A DNA stretch of 11,042 bases from contig NDFF03000288.1 in the NCBI GenBank assembly GCA_002150815.3, forward strand, positions 1-11,042, given 5' to 3'. Shown here in pieces: positions 8,293-11,042 of the stretch (within the stretch, counting starts at the first letter, position 1; each line of letters opens with the position of its first letter). The translations under genes and the position numbers were made by a program. Source of the stretch: Grammothele lineata (taxonomy: Eukaryota > Basidiomycota > Agaricomycetes > Polyporales > Polyporaceae). The notes under the pieces are model-generated. The model searched no databases and had not been told where the DNA came from. It worked only from the letters and a program-made list of their open reading frames with translations.

Positions 8293-9334
8293 CTAGTGAC
8301 TGGCATCCTCAACACCATTGCCCAATTCTGTTCGCTTCGCCCGAGCGTGGTATGTACGCACAGTATCTGTTTTAACCCAGGATAATTCTCCATTGACATT
8401 CAGTGTCAACACATAGCCTGAGAGGTGAGGATGGGGGTGTCCTAGCTGGATTTTCGACCATAATACTTCTGATCCAGCTCCTGTAAGAAGCCAGATCTGC
8501 TTGGCACCAGCACTACAGGAGTGAAAATATATATCGTTCAGTCCTGCGGTAGTGAGGAGCGGAGGGGATGGCAATAGATGGTCGCTGTGTGACTGGAACC
8601 AGACCGTCTTTTCGCCATGCAATTTCTTTCCACGAAGAGAGCGTTCATTGCGAACGATTTCCAGCTCTCCGCTTGAAGTCAACTATTTGATCAATAGCCT
8701 AATTTTCACAGAAACAGAAACTCACATTGACGTTCCGACGATCTGGCGTCTTTCTCGCGAGTCAATATGCGATGCGATAACAGCGTAGTCTGTAGAGAAT
8801 GTCACTTAAAGGTGACATGATGTACGACATTGATAGCAAGCACTCATCCGCACCTGGATGAACAGGTTCAGGGGACAAGGACTGGGGCTTGGACGCATCG
8901 TGCTGGGAAACGATTTGTGTGCCGTCAGAGGCCCGAGTTGAGGGAGACTGGGAGGTATTCTCTGCGGTGTTTTCTGTCTTCGCCGGTTGCAACATATCAT
9001 TCTCTATCCTAATGTTTGATGGAGGATGTTGAGGACTTACTTGGCTCTGCACATTCGCGGGCTTGGACATGGAATTGCCAGGCTTTGGGCCCTGTGCGCT
9101 GCATATGATATGATAGGAACATGCGATCGGCATAGGGTACATATCTAATCGGTCGTTACAATACCTAAGGACATCTTTCTGTCTATGCCGGAGTTCTGAG
9201 ATATGGCGATGACGGAGCATGATGGAGGAGCGATTTAGAATCGTTGTTTCATCCGTGGCAGGGAGGAAGGCTGGATGAGGCGCCGTTTTCACCCATATCG
9301 TCTGGGGAGGAGTACTCGTTTCGGGTGTAAGCAT
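8293..9334 (-). CDS. Three-exon hypothetical protein, about 307 codons
   Basis: I do not recognise this protein. Exons are 9334-8854, 8789-8726 and 8671-8293. Intron 1 (8853-8790, 64 bp) is GTGCGG...CTACAG and intron 2 (8725-8672, 54 bp) is GTGAGT...TTCAAG. Both junctions keep frame, the coding total is 924 nt, and the model ends in a TAG stop at 8293-8295. The start is ATG at 9334, preceded on the minus strand by a CT-rich leader. The N-terminal half is Ser/Thr/Pro/Gln-rich and probably disordered. The C-terminal half is well structured in composition: YAVIASHIDSRERRQIVGTS, then TVWFQSHSDHLL, IYFHSCSAGAKQIWLL, YVLTLNVNGELSWV. Alternating hydrophobic and aromatic residues suggest beta strands. 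A 66-bp in-frame segment (about 9165-9100, GTATTG...GCAG) could be an additional optional intron. The protein is soluble by inspection: no membrane segment or signal peptide. Confidence 0.55.
8799..8818. repeat. Near-perfect 20-bp palindrome inside intron 1 of the 8293-9334 gene
   Basis: ATGTCAC and GTGACAT are exact inverted arms around a six-base TTAAAG-type centre. The palindrome lies close to the acceptor of the proposed 64-bp intron. It could be chance, a protein-binding site, or an RNA hairpin near the splice site. Confidence 0.6.
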
Positions 9335-9370
9335 AGTGGCTGATGCGTAGAGTGTGAGGGAGACTGGTGT
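9335..9370 (-). promoter_or_regulatory. CT-rich leader upstream of the 9334 ATG
   Basis: Read on the minus strand, the bases just before the ATG include CAGTCTCCCTCACACTCT and then CATCAGCCACT. CT-rich tracts just upstream of the start are common around transcription starts of basidiomycete genes. This supports the chosen start but is not proof. Confidence 0.3.
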
Positions 9371-10022
9371 CCGGCCTTATCGTTCACGGTGTATGATTAG
9401 CTAGCGTCCTACATAATACGTGAGGGCAGGCTTTTGCGCGCAGTATGCATGATGCGCATCTTTCCTAGACCTGGTCTCCCGTGATCAGCATTGACGTGCA
9501 CGTTGTGCTGTGGAGATCGTAGACGTGTGAAGTACCACCCCTAGCGGCAGTATGCCTTGTGTACGCCTTGTTGTAGAGGGCGCGCAGCACAGCGCATCAC
9601 TTATGTTTAAGCAAGCTAGTACAGGATGAAGACGCTTGCAGCGAGCTGGTGAATTAACAGGAGTAATCGCAGTTGATCGGAACCTGTATATAGAGGATAC
9701 ATCGGCCTAGTAACTACGATTCAAAGTCCTGTAAGGAGCTGCCAGAATGCATGTGGTATAGGGACAGCCGGCGGTTTCAGAGAGAGGTGGTGGCGTGCTG
9801 CAACCGCTGGCAGGATACCTGGATACAGTGTGTGGCACTGGTCGAACATCCTCTTAGAAGGTTGGTAACACACGACCTTCTGTGTACTGAATACACGGCG
9901 AGAATCCCTGGGCTAGATATTACACGTACGTGGAAAACGAGGAAATAGATCGTTGGTCAAATGAGAGCAGTGCGTCCGGAGAGTCATGCTCGACACTTTA
10001 CACACACGAAAATCAGCACACA
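9371..10022. other. Intergenic interval, no supportable gene
   Basis: The only notable frame is plus 9751-9948 (65 codons, starting MWYRDSRRFQ, Trp/Arg/Cys-rich). It has no motif, no splice partner and an upstream out-of-frame ATG six bases earlier. A TATA-like TGTATATAG lies at 9685-9693, about 60 bp upstream of it. I leave it as non-coding or unknown. Confidence 0.45.
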
Positions 10023-10617
10023 TCACTTGCGGGGAGGCGCAGGTAGACTGGGTCGCCTGAGTGGGCGTTGAGTTTTGCTCTGGCCGCCAGTGGAATGTAT
10101 TATAAAAAAGCGGCTATGCTTAGTTCGCGACTATAAGTGTTGAATGAGACTCGTAGAAATACTTACCAGTGCAAGAAGATCCGCCTCGAGGTCGCTATCC
10201 ATTACATGGGCACGCACGCGTAGCCGACGTCGGGCGACGAGACGGGCACACCATCTTCGCGCGGGTCCGGGGAGAAGCAGCGCAAGAGAGGAGTAGATGA
10301 CGCAGTCGGGCGTGGGGACGCCCAGACCTAACCAGATTATGTGCGCAAGGTCAGCAAGTTAGGGGAGAGAAGGAATGCAGGCAGAAAATATGGTACGTAC
10401 GACGTGCGGACAGCGCAGGGGGGTCACACAAAACGAGCGTCCAGACGGCGTCGATGGTGAGGGTAGGTACGTAGTATTCCGTTTGATCCAGGCACCGTGC
10501 AAACGGCAAGATGCAACAAAGTCGTAGGTCGTCGTCTGTTCGGTGACGAAAGAGGCTAAACGAGGCGATCGAACGGTGGCCCCCAACGTGGTGATGACGG
10601 CGACGACCACCAAGTCA
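10023..10617 (-). CDS. Possible three-exon gene fragment, unknown function
   Basis: A minus frame open from just after a TGA at about 10617 runs to 10401 (ending ...TIDAVWTLVLCDPPALSAR). A 73-bp intron follows (10400-10328, GTACGT...GGTTAG, with CTAAC and CTGAC branch candidates), then an exon 10327-10167 (LGVPTPDCVIYSSLALLLPG ... DSDLEADLLAL), a GTAAGT donor at 10166 with acceptor TATAG at 10131, and a last exon 10130-10023 ending in TGA. All phases agree. The 36-bp second intron is unusually short; an acceptor 12 bp further on keeps the same frame. No ATG is found at the left of the first exon, so a 5' exon is missing or the true start is the ATG at 10202 (MDSDLEADLLAL). No family recognised. 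The Leu-rich IYSSLALLLPG segment could be a membrane helix. Confidence 0.28.
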
Positions 10618-10659
10618 GGCTGACATGACAACCGCCATCCTTGAGCGAGACCTGGGAAC

Positions 10660-11042
10660 TTCACGTCGGATCCTGGAAGGACGCTGCCTTGATCAACATA
10701 TGGGAATCAAGCTGCGTCTGTCTGAAGTCATTTGAGCAGACAACGTGGGTGGGTGGCGACAAATCGACATGAACGACGGTGATGGTGGACCAAGGGGATC
10801 CCCGGCAACTACAAATATGCCCTTGCGGGATGGCAAACGCCGTGAACGCATGCAGATCGATTGCAAAAACCGCACGCACCAGAAGCGATGTAAGATCAAA
10901 CGACGGCCAATCTGGAGCAGAAGCACGCCTGAAAACAACCGATAGCAGGACTGTCCAAAGAGAAGAGGTCAGCAATTCGCCGTGATCAGCCCAGCTAGGG
11001 GGAGGGCACAACGTTTGGGCCCCACCTGGTCGTGAGCCTGCT
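10660..11042. other. Unresolved region with overlapping short frames
   Basis: Two minus frames (11011-10661 and 10938-10693) and two plus frames (10745-10945 and 10779-10985) overlap almost completely. The minus frame is hydrophobic and the plus frames are basic, as expected for mirror images. The minus frame could be an upstream exon of the 10023-10617 candidate, but I could not find a junction that keeps phase. Nothing else is visible. Confidence 0.35.

Noticed and set aside
8552..9012. Plus frames at 8552-8788 and 8830-9012
   Set aside because: Shadows of the minus 8293-9334 gene, crossing its introns without regard to its splice sites.
1..11042. tRNA, rRNA, CRISPR array, LTR or transposase
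   Set aside because: No T-loop-like GTTCGANNC with a fitting cloverleaf was seen. There are no spaced short repeats, no paired long terminal repeats, and no recognisable transposase or reverse transcriptase motifs on either strand.

Overview
The window looks like nuclear DNA of a filamentous basidiomycete, probably an Agaricomycete. The evidence is the many short introns (about 49-74 bp) with GTRNGT-type donors, CTAAC/CTNAC-like branch sites and YAG acceptors, the mixed moderate GC, and no operon organisation or Shine-Dalgarno signals. No mobile-element enzyme, RNA gene or CRISPR array was found. All genes I can support read on the minus strand, and most are only visible after splicing.

Layout. 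(1) 1-3122, minus: a six-exon gene for a long, low-complexity, probably nuclear protein. It starts at 3122 and runs off the left edge. Five introns join in phase, and the last exon is open for about 1.8 kb. That exon contains a 378-bp tandem repeat (1 to about 1253), which also has a long open frame on the plus strand that I regard as a shadow. (2) 3123-4480: intergenic, with small hairpins and no gene I can defend. (3) About 4540-6351, minus: a decayed gene of the EST1/SMG7-like family. It has two recognisable EST1-type motifs, good introns, in-frame stops, frame changes, an apparently lost splice acceptor and a local inverted duplication. (4) 6360-8290: mostly non-coding, with a diverged direct repeat near 6560 and 7015. 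(5) 8293-9334, minus: a three-exon gene of about 307 codons, function unknown. (6) 9335-10022: intergenic. (7) 10023-10617, minus: a low-confidence three-exon gene fragment. (8) 10660-11042: overlapping short frames, unresolved.

The genes do not form an evident pathway. The most unusual parts are the antisense-open repeat exon, which switches frame at one repeat junction, and the broken EST1-like gene. I see no convincing new biological system. All family names rest on motif memory, without any database search.
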